A DNA stretch of 64,000 bases from Chitinophaga sancti (GCF_034087045.1 NZ_CP139247.1:930001-994000); one strand, 5' to 3'; positions 50,201-58,559 are shown, numbered from the stretch's first letter. The notes: generated by a model from the letters alone, not told the origin. Translations and numbers: made by a program.

Positions 50201-50344
50201 GTCCCTGCGCGGGGTAGTAGCATTCAACAGGCTTTCACTCTCCTCAAAAGGCAGATCCTCTCTAAATTCGTTATTCACAATCTCCTGATGTTCCTTGGTA
50301 TTGTGCAACTCCTCCAAGCCTTTCCAATACTTTTTTTGCTCCAT
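47237..50344 (-). CDS. actB: ActB, molybdopterin-like/iron-sulfur subunit of ACIII
   Basis: The 1035-residue protein combines a Tat-type signal (RRDFLKYLGFTTAAATIAAS, after about 45 residues, the TAT-variant layout), a molybdopterin-oxidoreductase-like part (about 100-740) that has lost the cofactor-binding residues in this family, and a ferredoxin-type C-terminal part. The latter carries CFGCGACTIACQAENN, CQHCDNAPCENVCPVAAT, CIGTRYCANNCPFKVRRF and CSFCVQKLQ...ACQLACS, compatible with three [4Fe-4S] and one [3Fe-4S] cluster. It passes electrons from the quinol site to ActA in the periplasm. It lies between actA and actC. The long Tat leader and length match ACIII members. Confidence 0.95.
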   Translation of the reverse strand: MEQKKYWKGLEELHNTKEHQEIVNNEFREDLPFEESESLLNATTPRRDFLKYLGFTTAAATIAASCEIPVKKAIPYVNKPEEITPGVPNYYASTYAVDGEFVPLVVKTREGRPIKVDGNELSSITGTSSTARVQGSVLSLYDAARLRFPTIAGVETTWSELDKQVGAALAGLAGAPVVLLTSTIISPSTKKVIAGFQAKYPGFRHVTYDAVSYSGMLLANEASYGKRALPAYHFENAKVIVSLNADFLGTWLNPVEYAKQYGSTRKIDEKKPEMSKHFHFESMMSVTGANADERYTHKPSQTGDVALALLNALGGNVSAPAITDKRLAEGIQKAAKALQANNGKSIVVAGSNDVNVQVIVNAINSQIGANGTTIDWNSTVGYRQGIDSEMETLVKDLNAGTVGGLFIYGVNPSYDYYNAAAFTEGLKKTKLTVSFNSHKDETSENVKFAAPAHHFLESWGDAEGRTGYFSFIQPTIAPLFKTRAFESTLLAWSGNTTTWEDFLKNEWIAKLGSQEAWDKALQDGVIEPATAPALGGASFAGNVADAAAKIGSVKKSSKDGLELVLYEKVAIGNGKEANNPWLQEMPDPITRSTWDNYAVISNKLAKTFGSELGDDYEINNDKTVLKIKANGKEVLLPLLILPGIHPEVIAIAVGYGRNANAGKAAAGVGKNVYNFVSFNGTTRDYYAPEVGVEKTSQTYEIGVTQTHNSYEGRPIVKETTLEEFIKNPEEVNEDRRELDQFGYDPTPGTTDTTSNFVKHGTLYPDVHQYQGIKWGMSIDLNTCFGCGACTIACQAENNVSVVGKEQVIKAHEMHWIRIDRYFSGDENNPEVVFQPMLCQHCDNAPCENVCPVAATNHSSEGINQMAYNRCIGTRYCANNCPFKVRRFNWRDWNGADSFENNLYDVGGMNDDLTRMVLNPDVVVRSRGVMEKCSFCVQKLQDAKLTAKKAGRPMKDGEARTACQLACSADAIVFGNVNDKESRIYKVRNEEQKSRMYYVLEQLHVLPSINYLAKIRNKDAEPKAEGKKEEAAHHEA

Positions 50345-50473
50345 GTTATTTATACTAACGAGTTACGGATTATAATTAGCATTATGAAGAACGATGTATG
50401 AAGCTGGTATGATAACGATCTGTTTTACGCTACTACTTTGCTTCCTCCACCAGATTTATCTTCACTTATTATA

Positions 50474-51724
50474 TTAATAGTGACATTTCTGACATTCAGT
50501 ACCACCGACCATTTCAACAGTCACGCTGTCGATCTTGCCATCTTTCACATCCTGGTGGAACTTCTCGAAAATGCTATAGTATTTGTTGTCTGCAAACTGC
50601 ACCTTGGTAGTACGGTGACAGTTGATACACCAACCCATTGACAGATCTGCGAACTGATGAACTTCATCTTCTTCGGTGATCGGACCGTGACAAGTCTGAC
50701 ACTGTTGCTTACCAGCTACTACGTGTTGAGAGTGGTTGAAGTAAACGTGGTCAGGCAGGTTGTGAATCTTAGTCCATGGAATTGGTTTGCCTGGTTTAGT
50801 GTAAGCTTTCGCTGTAGCATCCCAACCTACGTATTCGTATAATTTGGCGATTTCAGCTGTACCATTGATCTTCTTGCCTTCAGCATTGAACAGATCACCA
50901 CCACTGTATTCACTGATCACTTTGTGACAGTTCATACAAATGTTCTCAGAAGGAATCATTGCATGCTTACTCTTCTCAGCACCAGCGTGGCAGTACAGAC
51001 AGTTGATCTGGTTCATACCCGGGTGAACTTTGTGAGAGAAGAAGATTGGCTGCTCAGGCATGTAATCCTTTTGACGACCCAGACCAATTGCACCATTGAT
51101 AGTGAAATAACCACCAACCATGAACAGGAGCAGGATCACCAGCGCGATGTATGCTTTGTTTTTGTAGAATGGAACAGGTTCTGCCACCGCTACGCCTTCT
51201 TTGTCAGCAGCAAGTTTGTTCAGGTTGCTGTTGATCTGGAGGAGAATTAATGCAACTACTGCGAGGATCAGGGTAATAATACCGAAAAGGAGGCTGTTGT
51301 TAGCGCTTCCTTCTTCAGGGTTAGTACCTGGGGTGCCAGTTGGATTGGTAGCTTTATCAGTAGTACCACCTTTAGCTTCTTCCTGCGCAATAAACGCCAG
51401 GATATCATCGATATCGGCGTCAGAGAAAGAAGGGAAAGCAGGCATCGCAATATTGTACTCTTTGTACAGAGCATTTGCATATTGGTCTCCAGAAGCCAGT
51501 ACAGATGCTGAATTATGGATCCACTGGTGTAATAATTTCTTATCACTCCAACGGCCTTCAACACCCGCCAGGGCAGGACCAGTTAGTTTCTTTTGGACAT
51601 TGTGGCAAGATGCGCAGTTATCCTTAAACAATGCTTTCCCTTTGGAAGGATCAGCCGCCTTTACAGAGAAGGAAGCAATCAGACCAACGCATAGGACAAG
51701 AACACTCACAAAATGCTTACGCAT
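50474..51724 (-). CDS. actA: ActA, multiheme cytochrome c of ACIII (six CxxCH)
   Basis: From the ATG at 51724 the protein is 416 residues with a signal peptide (ending SVKAADP). I count six heme-c sites: CASCH in an N-terminal cytochrome c domain, then CLYCH, CMNCH, CQTCH, CINCH and CQKCH in the C-terminal five-heme part. A Pro/Thr/Gly-rich linker and one membrane helix (FYKNKAYIALVILLLFMVGGY region, preceded by another hydrophobic segment) separate them. The pentaheme part is the classical ActA; the N-terminal monoheme domain is an addition. It is the first gene of the block and has its own -7 box TATTTTTG (51797-51804). The longer GTG start at 51748 is disfavoured. Confidence 0.93.
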   Translation of the reverse strand: MRKHFVSVLVLCVGLIASFSVKAADPSKGKALFKDNCASCHNVQKKLTGPALAGVEGRWSDKKLLHQWIHNSASVLASGDQYANALYKEYNIAMPAFPSFSDADIDDILAFIAQEEAKGGTTDKATNPTGTPGTNPEEGSANNSLLFGIITLILAVVALILLQINSNLNKLAADKEGVAVAEPVPFYKNKAYIALVILLLFMVGGYFTINGAIGLGRQKDYMPEQPIFFSHKVHPGMNQINCLYCHAGAEKSKHAMIPSENICMNCHKVISEYSGGDLFNAEGKKINGTAEIAKLYEYVGWDATAKAYTKPGKPIPWTKIHNLPDHVYFNHSQHVVAGKQQCQTCHGPITEEDEVHQFADLSMGWCINCHRTTKVQFADNKYYSIFEKFHQDVKDGKIDSVTVEMVGGTECQKCHY

Positions 51725-51796
51725 ACGGATGGAAACACGACGATACACAGCCTATTTAGTTTAGATTTGACCTTAAGTTTCTTTAAAAAGTGCCAG

Positions 51797-51804
51797 CAAA
51801 AATA
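51797..51804 (-). promoter_or_regulatory. -7 box of the act-cta operon
   Basis: Minus-strand TATTTTTG, a perfect TAnnTTTG match, lies 72 bp before the actA ATG; likely the main promoter of the respiratory block. Confidence 0.55.
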
Positions 51805-52134
51805 AGACACAATATTGACAATTTATCAACAATTATAAAAAAATCTTACTTGCTTCACTAATTCCTTTTCCCTATATATAACGCGGCAAAGCGCGTATTG
51901 ATCAGATACTTTTACATGAGGAAAAACATGATAAATGTCATAAACTACACATTGGGTTCTTAGCTTCCTTGCAAACCTATATATTATCATGTATTGTAAT
52001 ATGGAATTGAGAGGGGATAAACTCCAGAGTTGTGTCTTGCCTTAATTAACCTCTTTTCCCCGTGAATGGTTCAAATATACTCCGAAAATTTTGGGATCAA
52101 AACAGGCCCTGCCAGACATCTGCCGATATTTATC
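51805..52134. other. Divergent spacer actA-purN, no gene seen
   Basis: This AT-rich stretch holds the divergent promoters of the respiratory block and purN at its two edges. No coding frame, RNA gene or repeat is supported inside it. Confidence 0.5.
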
Positions 52135-52142
52135 TAATTTTG
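52135..52142 (+). promoter_or_regulatory. -7 box of purN
   Basis: TAATTTTG is a perfect TAnnTTTG match 35 bp before the TTG start at 52178 and lies inside the longer open frame, excluding its upstream start. Confidence 0.6.
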
Positions 52143-52177
52143 CAGCTTCTTCCTTTAAAAAGAAAACAAACTTCAAC

Positions 52178-52744
52178 TTGAAAAATATAGCCATCTTCGC
52201 TTCCGGTGCAGGTAGTAACGCGCAAAAGATCATCGACCACTTCAGAGGCTCCGACAAAGCCGCCGTTACACTCATCCTGTGCAATAAACCAGGAGCCGGT
52301 GTTTTTACAATAGCAGAGAACGAACACATTCCTTCTATATTAATAGATAAAGAAAGATTTTTCAAAAGTGATGACTATATTCAGATATTAAAGGAAGCAA
52401 ACATCGACCTGATCGTACTGGCTGGTTTCCTCTGGAAAGTACCCGGCAACCTGGTACAGGCATTTCCAGAGCATATTATTAATATACATCCGGCATTACT
52501 ACCTAAATATGGAGGCAAAGGCATGTATGGTCACTTTGTGCACGACGCCGTGATCTCCGCTAAGGAACCTGAAAGTGGTATTACTATCCATTTTGTCAAT
52601 GAAAAATATGATGATGGAGCTACTATCTTACAGGAACGTTGTACTATCACCCCGGACGATACCCCGGAGACCCTCGCAAAGAAGGTACAGGTGCTGGAAC
52701 ACAAGTTTTATCCACTAATTGTGGAACGATTATTGACTTTATAA
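52178..52744 (+). CDS. purN: Phosphoribosylglycinamide formyltransferase
   Basis: From the TTG at 52178 the protein is 188 residues and begins MKNIAIFASGAGSNAQKI, the standard PurN start with the GSGSN-type phosphate loop. The catalytic part reads IVLAGFLWKVPGNLVQAFPEHIINIHPALLPKYGGKGMYG (His of the HPALLP motif) and ESGITIHFVNEKYDDGATILQ with the conserved Asp. It transfers a formyl group from N10-formyl-THF to GAR in purine synthesis, in the cytosol. The TTG start is chosen because the -7 box lies downstream of the alternative TTG at 52091. It precedes a small barrel-protein gene by 40 bp. Confidence 0.93.
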   Translation: MKNIAIFASGAGSNAQKIIDHFRGSDKAAVTLILCNKPGAGVFTIAENEHIPSILIDKERFFKSDDYIQILKEANIDLIVLAGFLWKVPGNLVQAFPEHIINIHPALLPKYGGKGMYGHFVHDAVISAKEPESGITIHFVNEKYDDGATILQERCTITPDDTPETLAKKVQVLEHKFYPLIVERLLTL

Positions 52745-52784
52745 TCAGTCATACTTTCAGCTAAGAAGCTGGTAACTAAACTTT

Positions 52785-53450
52785 ATGAAACGACCACTGC
52801 TTGTTACATGCCTGTTACTCCTGGGGATGCTTTCAGCTATTGCCCAGGATAGTAAATCCCCTTTTCGCAGGTCTACCTACATCAAGGTAAACCCAACTAC
52901 GCTTATTAATGAACTGGATGTATCGATCGAGCAGGAACTGAGCGAAAAGCTGAGCCTCGAAGTCGGTGTATCAGCTATCTATACCGATTATCCGGATTAT
53001 CTCCTGTCTAAAAAAATAGACGTCGGGCAGAAAAAACCGGATATCAGTACCGAGCAGTTTGTGGATGGGAGAGGACTGGGATTCAGGGCTGGACTGAAGT
53101 TGTACCTGTTTTCTGCAAGAGATGGTTTATACAGGGCCATGGGTACCTACTTCGAACCCGTCTTTCTATATAAGAAGGTATTTTATCCCAACCAGGATGT
53201 AGCCATCAATGACAATAATTATCAACGCTCTGCTACCAAAAATGTATATGGCTTCCAGATCCTGCTGGGCCGGCAGATGACAAAAGATAAAATCGTCTTT
53301 GATCCATACATAGGATTGGGGATCCGTACCAAAGTCTATCGCTACCAGAATTTTTCAGATAATAATGGAGCAACCGAGACGAATGATGGCAGGCTGGTGA
53401 GCGTACTGCCAAGCATTCAGCTGGGTATTAAAATTGGACTGAAACTTTAA
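52785..53450 (+). CDS. Outer-membrane barrel-like protein (DUF3575-like)
   Basis: The 221-residue protein has a signal peptide (MKRPLLVTCLLLLGMLSAIAQD) and alternating beta-strand segments such as STYIKVNPTTLINELDVSIEQELSEKLSLEVGVSAIYTDYP, FRAGLKLYLFSARDGLYRAMGTYFEPVFLYKKVF and FDPYIGLGIRTKVYRYQNF, ending SVLPSIQLGIKIGLKL. This resembles the small DUF3575-type outer-membrane proteins of Bacteroidota. No specific function can be assigned. It is probably expressed with purN. Its last 23 bp overlap the 3' end of the TonB receptor gene on the other strand. Confidence 0.65.
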   Translation: MKRPLLVTCLLLLGMLSAIAQDSKSPFRRSTYIKVNPTTLINELDVSIEQELSEKLSLEVGVSAIYTDYPDYLLSKKIDVGQKKPDISTEQFVDGRGLGFRAGLKLYLFSARDGLYRAMGTYFEPVFLYKKVFYPNQDVAINDNNYQRSATKNVYGFQILLGRQMTKDKIVFDPYIGLGIRTKVYRYQNFSDNNGATETNDGRLVSVLPSIQLGIKIGLKL

Positions 53451-55533
53451 GACTACAATTCCTACCTATATTATATATACCTGATCGCCCATTCGGCGAG
53501 GCAGCGAAATACTCGAAATATTTTAAACGGTTCATATTGGCCTGGTAAACCGTATTCAATACATTGTCTACCTGGAAAAACAGGTCAAACTTTTTTGCTA
53601 CGGTGCCGCCTGCCCCTAAATTTAATAATACATACCCATCCGTCGCCGTCTCCGTATGATCTACGCCGTAAAAGTGGTTTTGTCTGGCGTAACCGTCTAC
53701 TTCTATTTTGCCATACATGTTGGGGAACACCGCTTTCCATTCTGAACGCGCATGCAACGGGGGAATAAAAGGAAGATACTTTGCCTGATCACCATGCTCC
53801 CTGATAGATGCTGCATTTTGGTTTAAACCAACTATATAGGCGAGACTATTGTTGATTTTTAACCAGTTAATAGCGCGGGGGTGAAGGTTAAGGCTGAATT
53901 CTCCACCATACAGCCTTGCTTTTGACTGCTGGTATTGGTAGGTCGCATTGCCAGGTACGATCACCACGTCATTGAGACGGGCCTGATAGATGTAATTGGT
54001 AATATTATTATTAAACAACTCTACACTGATGTCCAGATCCCCCAGGTAAGCGAGAAAACCGATATCTTCCTGTAAATTGAATTCAGGGTTGAAGCTGCGA
54101 TTTCCTAAATATACAATGTGTGCACCCGGGTCAAGGCCATTTGAGCCAATCTCGGTAATGTTGGGAGCACGGTACCCCCTGGCGATATTCGCTTTTAGCA
54201 ATAACCGCTCGCTGAGATTATAGGTAGCACCTACGCTGCCGGAGATACCATCATAACTATGCGCAAATGCGGTAAACTGGCGGAAATCATCCCAGTGAAT
54301 ATGGCGATGGTCATATCTTATACCTCCGGATACATCCACAGGTCCGAAAGATTTTCTGAGGAAATAAAAGCCCCCGATGTCAAAGAGGTTGTAGTCCGGG
54401 ATAGGGAAGTCCGTGGCATTCTGGCTACGGTTGGTCTGGTACATACCATTGGCGCCGGCTGTCATTTCTATACCATGTATAGTTGGGAGATTATAGCGAA
54501 AGTCGTAATTCAGGGTATTTAATATCAGGTCAAGACCGGGTTGTTTGGGAGTGAGAGGGTGGTTGTATTCCTGACGAACACTTTGTTGCAAGGCGATGTT
54601 AGAAAAGAAATTACCGATTTTAGTACGATTGTATAGTCTGTAATGACGAATGTGCTGATGCAAATCGTTGATGGTATAGGTTTTTAGCAAATGATCCGGA
54701 ACGATCGGACGATTTTTGATATCATCGTCTTCACCTTCGGTTACCTGCATGGTGAATTTGCGGGTGAGGGAGTCGCGGCTACCGTCAGGGATTTCCTGTA
54801 GGTTATTATATAGGGTTGTGGCAAGCAGCGAATAACCCCATTTTTTATCTACCCTGGCCATAGCCGTACCATTCAATTCGCGGAAGGCCGTGCCATATAC
54901 ATATCCATCGGCGGCGTTGCGGTAATTATGCGCCATCTTACCGCTGAGGCGGAAAACATAGTGCCAGTCATTTTTGTGATAGGAGAGGCCGAGGGAGGAA
55001 CCGATCATACCATTGTTTGTCTGGTATTCTGAAATGAAGTTGCCTTTGAGCCTACCGTCTTCCCCGGTAGGGAGGTCGGGGATCATGTTTATCACGCCCG
55101 CTATGGCATCAGAGCCGTAAGTAAGACTTGCCGGGCCTTTTACGACTTCAACTCTGCCTATACCATATTGATCTACTTCAATACCATGCTCATCTCCCCA
55201 TTGCTGACCTTCCTGGCGAACCCCATCGTATAAGGTTAATACCCTGTTATAACCGAGTCCCCTGATAAAAGGTTTGGAAATATTGGGACCGGTGGTCACT
55301 GCGGACACCCCGGGTATGGATTTCGTAATTGCATCGATGAGATTGGTATTCAAATGAGTGGTCATCTCTTTTTTGGTAATAACAGAGATAGGGACGGGGT
55401 TCTTCCTAACAGTGGTGGCACGGGTCACACCGGTCACGATCACCTCATTGAGGTGAGTGGTCTGGAGCGAATCCGTTTGGGCAAAAGAAGCCGTGCTACA
55501 GAGTATGAGCACTGCAGTTAGAAATCTAAGCAT
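53428..55533 (-). CDS. TonB-dependent receptor, possibly for a metal
   Basis: The 701-residue protein has a signal peptide (SFAQ), a TonB-box-like NEVIVTGVTRAT, a plug domain (about 45-160: PVPISVITKKEMTTHLNTNLIDAITKSIPGV, IRGLGYNRVLTLYDGVRQEGQQWGDEHGIEVDQYGIGRVEVVKGPASLTYGSDAIAGVINM) and a 22-strand barrel ending GRNCSLKVSVQF with terminal Phe. The QQWGDEHG plug motif is like that of ZnuD-type zinc/heme receptors. Its neighbours are SCO and Fur-family genes, supporting metal uptake; this is inference. It has no SusD partner and no CarboxypepD-like N-terminal extension, so it is not a SusC. The gene is divergent from SCO. Confidence 0.88.
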   Translation of the reverse strand: MLRFLTAVLILCSTASFAQTDSLQTTHLNEVIVTGVTRATTVRKNPVPISVITKKEMTTHLNTNLIDAITKSIPGVSAVTTGPNISKPFIRGLGYNRVLTLYDGVRQEGQQWGDEHGIEVDQYGIGRVEVVKGPASLTYGSDAIAGVINMIPDLPTGEDGRLKGNFISEYQTNNGMIGSSLGLSYHKNDWHYVFRLSGKMAHNYRNAADGYVYGTAFRELNGTAMARVDKKWGYSLLATTLYNNLQEIPDGSRDSLTRKFTMQVTEGEDDDIKNRPIVPDHLLKTYTINDLHQHIRHYRLYNRTKIGNFFSNIALQQSVRQEYNHPLTPKQPGLDLILNTLNYDFRYNLPTIHGIEMTAGANGMYQTNRSQNATDFPIPDYNLFDIGGFYFLRKSFGPVDVSGGIRYDHRHIHWDDFRQFTAFAHSYDGISGSVGATYNLSERLLLKANIARGYRAPNITEIGSNGLDPGAHIVYLGNRSFNPEFNLQEDIGFLAYLGDLDISVELFNNNITNYIYQARLNDVVIVPGNATYQYQQSKARLYGGEFSLNLHPRAINWLKINNSLAYIVGLNQNAASIREHGDQAKYLPFIPPLHARSEWKAVFPNMYGKIEVDGYARQNHFYGVDHTETATDGYVLLNLGAGGTVAKKFDLFFQVDNVLNTVYQANMNRLKYFEYFAASPNGRSGIYNIGRNCSLKVSVQF

Positions 55534-55628
55534 CTATATTTAATTTTCACGAATGTATTTTTTTAATTTTTCATTTCAAGAATTAATTTTTAGACCAGAC
55601 TAAATTATAGGGTAATAAAGAAAACACC

Positions 55629-55636
55629 TACCTTTG
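55629..55636 (+). promoter_or_regulatory. -7 box of the SCO-fur pair
   Basis: TACCTTTG is a perfect TAnnTTTG match 27 bp before the SCO ATG at 55664; it overlaps the alternative upstream start. Confidence 0.6.
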
Positions 55637-55663
55637 CATTATACAAATAACAGATCGGCGATT

Positions 55664-56290
55664 ATGTCTAAGAAGAACGTCTTTTTAATCACCTTTTTCG
55701 TGCTTTTGGCCATAGCCTTTATGGGATACTCCGGCTACGTGATCAGAGGAGAACAGGGTGATTTCTTCGGCAGAGAAAAACTGCCAGTACTGGGAACAAA
55801 CGGCCATATTGTGGGGGGCTTTTCATTTACCAATCAGGAGGGCCGTACCATCACAGCCAAAGATGTGGAAGGCAAAATATATGTAGCAGAATACTTTTTT
55901 ACCACCTGTACCGGCATCTGCCCAAAGATGAACAAGAACATGGAGAAAGTATATGCTAAATATAAAAACGAACCTAAGTTCAGAATCCTCTCCCACACAG
56001 TAGATCCTGAGAATGATAGTGTCCCTGTGTTAAAGAAATATGCTGAAGAACACGGCGCCGACCCATCTAACTGGTGGTTTCTGACCGGTTCTAAAAAAGA
56101 ATTATACAAACTTGCGAGGCAAGGTTATCTTGTAGATGACGGTACCTATGCCGGAGACGAAGACTTTGTGCATACTCAATGGTTCGCTCTCGTAGATGGC
56201 GATGGTCGCATACGGGGATTATACGAAGGCACAAAAGCCAATGACGTAGACAAGCTGATCGTCGATATCGACAGACTGCTAAAGGAATAA
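55664..56290 (+). CDS. SCO1/SenC family protein, second copy
   Basis: From the ATG at 55664 the protein is 208 residues with one N-terminal membrane helix (NVFLITFFVLLAIAFMGYSGYVI) and an SCO thioredoxin-like domain: KIYVAEYFFTTCTGICPKMNKNM (Cys-x3-Cys), FRILSHTVDPENDSVPVLKKYAEEHGADPSNWWFLTGSKKEL and a His in EDFVHTQWFALVDGDGRIRG. The role is copper handling for oxidase assembly or redox signalling in the periplasm. It is a clear paralog of the SCO protein at 36321. It is followed after 2 bp by a Fur-family regulator, an unusual partner, suggesting metal-controlled expression. Confidence 0.9.
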   Translation: MSKKNVFLITFFVLLAIAFMGYSGYVIRGEQGDFFGREKLPVLGTNGHIVGGFSFTNQEGRTITAKDVEGKIYVAEYFFTTCTGICPKMNKNMEKVYAKYKNEPKFRILSHTVDPENDSVPVLKKYAEEHGADPSNWWFLTGSKKELYKLARQGYLVDDGTYAGDEDFVHTQWFALVDGDGRIRGLYEGTKANDVDKLIVDIDRLLKE

Positions 56291-56292
56291 TT

Positions 56293-56721
56293 ATGGACAT
56301 CACGCACAAAACACATATTACAGAACTGCTGAGATCGAGCAAACTCAGCATCACAGATACGCGGTTAAAGATCCTGGAACTGTTCATGGAGAGTAATGGC
56401 GCACTGGAACATAGTAGTTTTGAAAAACTGGCCGGTCAGTCTTTTGACCGTGTGACCGTGTATCGCACTTTGCAAACTTTTCTTGATAAGGGATTGATCC
56501 ATACCATTCCCACTACCGATACCAGTATTAGGTATGCCCTGTGCAAATCTGATTGTTCAGAACATGATCATCACGATCACCATATCCATTTCAGATGTGA
56601 GAATTGTGGGACTACGATCTGCCTGGATGAAACGGAGATCCCCGTGATACAGCTACCAAAAGGATATACTGCGCATAACGTAGATGTGGTGGTAAGTGGG
56701 GTATGTAAAGAATGTAAATAG
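56293..56721 (+). CDS. Fur family metalloregulator
   Basis: The 142-residue protein has an N-terminal winged helix (SSKLSITDTRLKILELFMESNGALEHSSFEKL, FDRVTVYRTLQTFLDKGLIHTI) and a C-terminal metal/dimer domain with HDHHDHHIHFRCENCGTTICLDE and the final CKECK, giving two CxxC structural zinc sites. The abundance of His before the first CxxC is normal for Fur and Zur. Which metal it senses cannot be read from the sequence; its position beside an SCO gene and opposite a metal-type TonB receptor suggests zinc or iron/copper homeostasis. It shares an operon with SCO. A strong terminator follows. Confidence 0.9.
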   Translation: MDITHKTHITELLRSSKLSITDTRLKILELFMESNGALEHSSFEKLAGQSFDRVTVYRTLQTFLDKGLIHTIPTTDTSIRYALCKSDCSEHDHHDHHIHFRCENCGTTICLDETEIPVIQLPKGYTAHNVDVVVSGVCKECK

Positions 56722-56743
56722 CCAGCCGCAGGCCAGCTATTAA

Positions 56744-56783
56744 TAAAAAAAACGCTAATGCTTCAGGCATTAGCGTTTTTTTT
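56744..56783. terminator. Bidirectional terminator between fur and the M3 peptidase
   Basis: A-rich arm ending AACGCTAATGC pairs with GCATTAGCGTT plus T8; loop is about 6 nt. It works for both convergent genes. Confidence 0.85.
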
Positions 56784-56790
56784 ATTTGAT

Positions 56791-58512
56791 TTAAATCTTT
56801 TCGATCTCGGACTGTACAAAATCTGCCAGTTCCTTCACATAAGCAGGAGAGAAGTCGAACTTTATCCCCGCCGCCTTATACAACTCCGGCAATGTCCGGG
56901 TACTACCCAGGCTCAACGCCTTCACATAGTTATCAAGTGCCTGCTGCTTATTTTCCTTGTATTGTTTCCACATCGCAATCGCACCCAGCTGCGCAATTCC
57001 ATATTCAATATAATAGAAAGGTACTTCGAACAGGTGTAACTGACGCTGCCAGCTAGCTGCCCTGGATTCTTCCAGTCCGGTGAAGTCAACTGTATGGGTT
57101 GAGAACTCTTCCAGTATAGACACCCAGGCTGCTGTTCGCTCTTCTACAGTATGCTGCGGATGCTCATACACCCAGTGCTGGAACTTATCGATGGTGGCAA
57201 TCCATGGGAAAATCACAATCGCTCTTTCCAGCTGTTGCAGTTTTGCACGGCGCAGTTCATCCGGATTACTGAAGAAGATATTCCAGTGATCCATAGTAAA
57301 CAGTTCCATACTCATACTGGCTACCTCGGCAATTTCCATTGGATATTCCTTGAAGAAGCTCATTTTCAGGTTATGGCTCAGGAAGGAATGGACCGCATGG
57401 CCACCTTCGTGAACCATGGTTGTCAGGTCCTTCATTTGTCCGGCGGCATTCATAAAGATAAAAGGCACGCCGGTTTCAGCCAGCGGACAGTTATATCCGC
57501 CTGGTGCTTTTCCTTTGCGACTTTCCAGGTCCAGGCGGCCCATTTTCTGCATTACACGCAGGCAGTTGCCAAAGAAAGGACCCAGTTCATCGAAAGTTTC
57601 AATGGCTTTATTGATCAGTTCTTCCCCTGTGTGGAAAGGTTCCAGTGGTTTCACACCTGCTGGTTCAGCCTCACCATCCCATGGTTTTAGCACATCAAGA
57701 CCCAGTTTCTGGCGTTGTTTCTCCTGGAAGTTCTTAACCAGTGGCAGGATGTGCTCCTTTACAGCTGCGTGGAACTGGAAACAATCTTCCTTGGTATAAT
57801 CGAATCTGCCCAGGTCTTCGAACTTATAATCCCGGTAGTTTGCAAAACCGGCATTCTTCGCTACCTGGTCGCGCTTTTGTACCAGGGTAGTATACAGCTG
57901 GTCCAGCTGATCCTTGTCCTGTAGGCGACGGGTAGAAGTTTTACGGTATACTTCTTCCCTGAGGGCGCGGTCGCTGCTTTCCAGAAAACGGGCTGCCTGC
58001 TGCAGGGTATACTCCTGGTCATTTACATTGATGGTCATTTTGCCTACAATCGGACCATATTGCTGAGATTGTACGCTTAGTTCGGCCAGCAGGGGTACGT
58101 TTTCCTCACGGAAAAGTTTTACCTGTTTCTTTACGGAGCGCAGGTAGGTGGCATAGAGTTCCTGGTCCAGTTGGTCCAGGTATTCACTTGCCAGCAGCTT
58201 TTTGTTCAGGGCATCCGTATAAGGTTGTAACTGAGGTTGTATTTCCATGCAGAAGTAGGCGAAAGCTTCTTCCAGGGATTTATCTGTAGTGTCGCAGGTC
58301 ATGCGGATCTGGCGCCAGGCGACGTCTTCGCTGATCACTGCATCCAGTTCGCTGATGTCTTTCAGCCATTTCTCCAGCGTAGCCACACTATCTATCGGTC
58401 TTTCTAACAATTCGTCATAATATGGCTTCAATGCTTCCCACGTAGTCACCTTAAAGTCTTCAGACAGGAGTGTACGTGGCTGTTTATCAATGTTTGCGTC
58501 TAATGTATTCAT
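56791..58512 (-). CDS. M3 family oligoendopeptidase (PepF type)
   Basis: The 573-residue protein is an M3 metallopeptidase. The zinc-binding HExxH is in TTMVHEGGHAVHSFLSH, with a downstream acidic ligand in YPMEIAEVASMSMELFTMDHW. Other family text is GKAPGGYNCPLAETGVPFIFMNAAG and the N-terminal helical domain. Such enzymes cut oligopeptides of about 5-20 residues in the cytosol. It has no signal peptide. The -7 box is weak (TATTTTAG, 12 bp before the ATG on the minus strand). The upstream region is the 11-bp repeat structure (58560-58730), and the gene ends in the bidirectional terminator. Confidence 0.92.
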   Translation of the reverse strand: MNTLDANIDKQPRTLLSEDFKVTTWEALKPYYDELLERPIDSVATLEKWLKDISELDAVISEDVAWRQIRMTCDTTDKSLEEAFAYFCMEIQPQLQPYTDALNKKLLASEYLDQLDQELYATYLRSVKKQVKLFREENVPLLAELSVQSQQYGPIVGKMTINVNDQEYTLQQAARFLESSDRALREEVYRKTSTRRLQDKDQLDQLYTTLVQKRDQVAKNAGFANYRDYKFEDLGRFDYTKEDCFQFHAAVKEHILPLVKNFQEKQRQKLGLDVLKPWDGEAEPAGVKPLEPFHTGEELINKAIETFDELGPFFGNCLRVMQKMGRLDLESRKGKAPGGYNCPLAETGVPFIFMNAAGQMKDLTTMVHEGGHAVHSFLSHNLKMSFFKEYPMEIAEVASMSMELFTMDHWNIFFSNPDELRRAKLQQLERAIVIFPWIATIDKFQHWVYEHPQHTVEERTAAWVSILEEFSTHTVDFTGLEESRAASWQRQLHLFEVPFYYIEYGIAQLGAIAMWKQYKENKQQALDNYVKALSLGSTRTLPELYKAAGIKFDFSPAYVKELADFVQSEIEKI

Positions 58513-58559
58513 AATACTAAAATAAGAAATTAATGTCAGAGCGATAGTGTGTCTTTACC

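Noticed and set aside
53428..55533. SusC-type sugar receptor
   Set aside because: No SusD neighbour and no CarboxypepD-like N-terminal domain; the plug motif is of a metal-type receptor.
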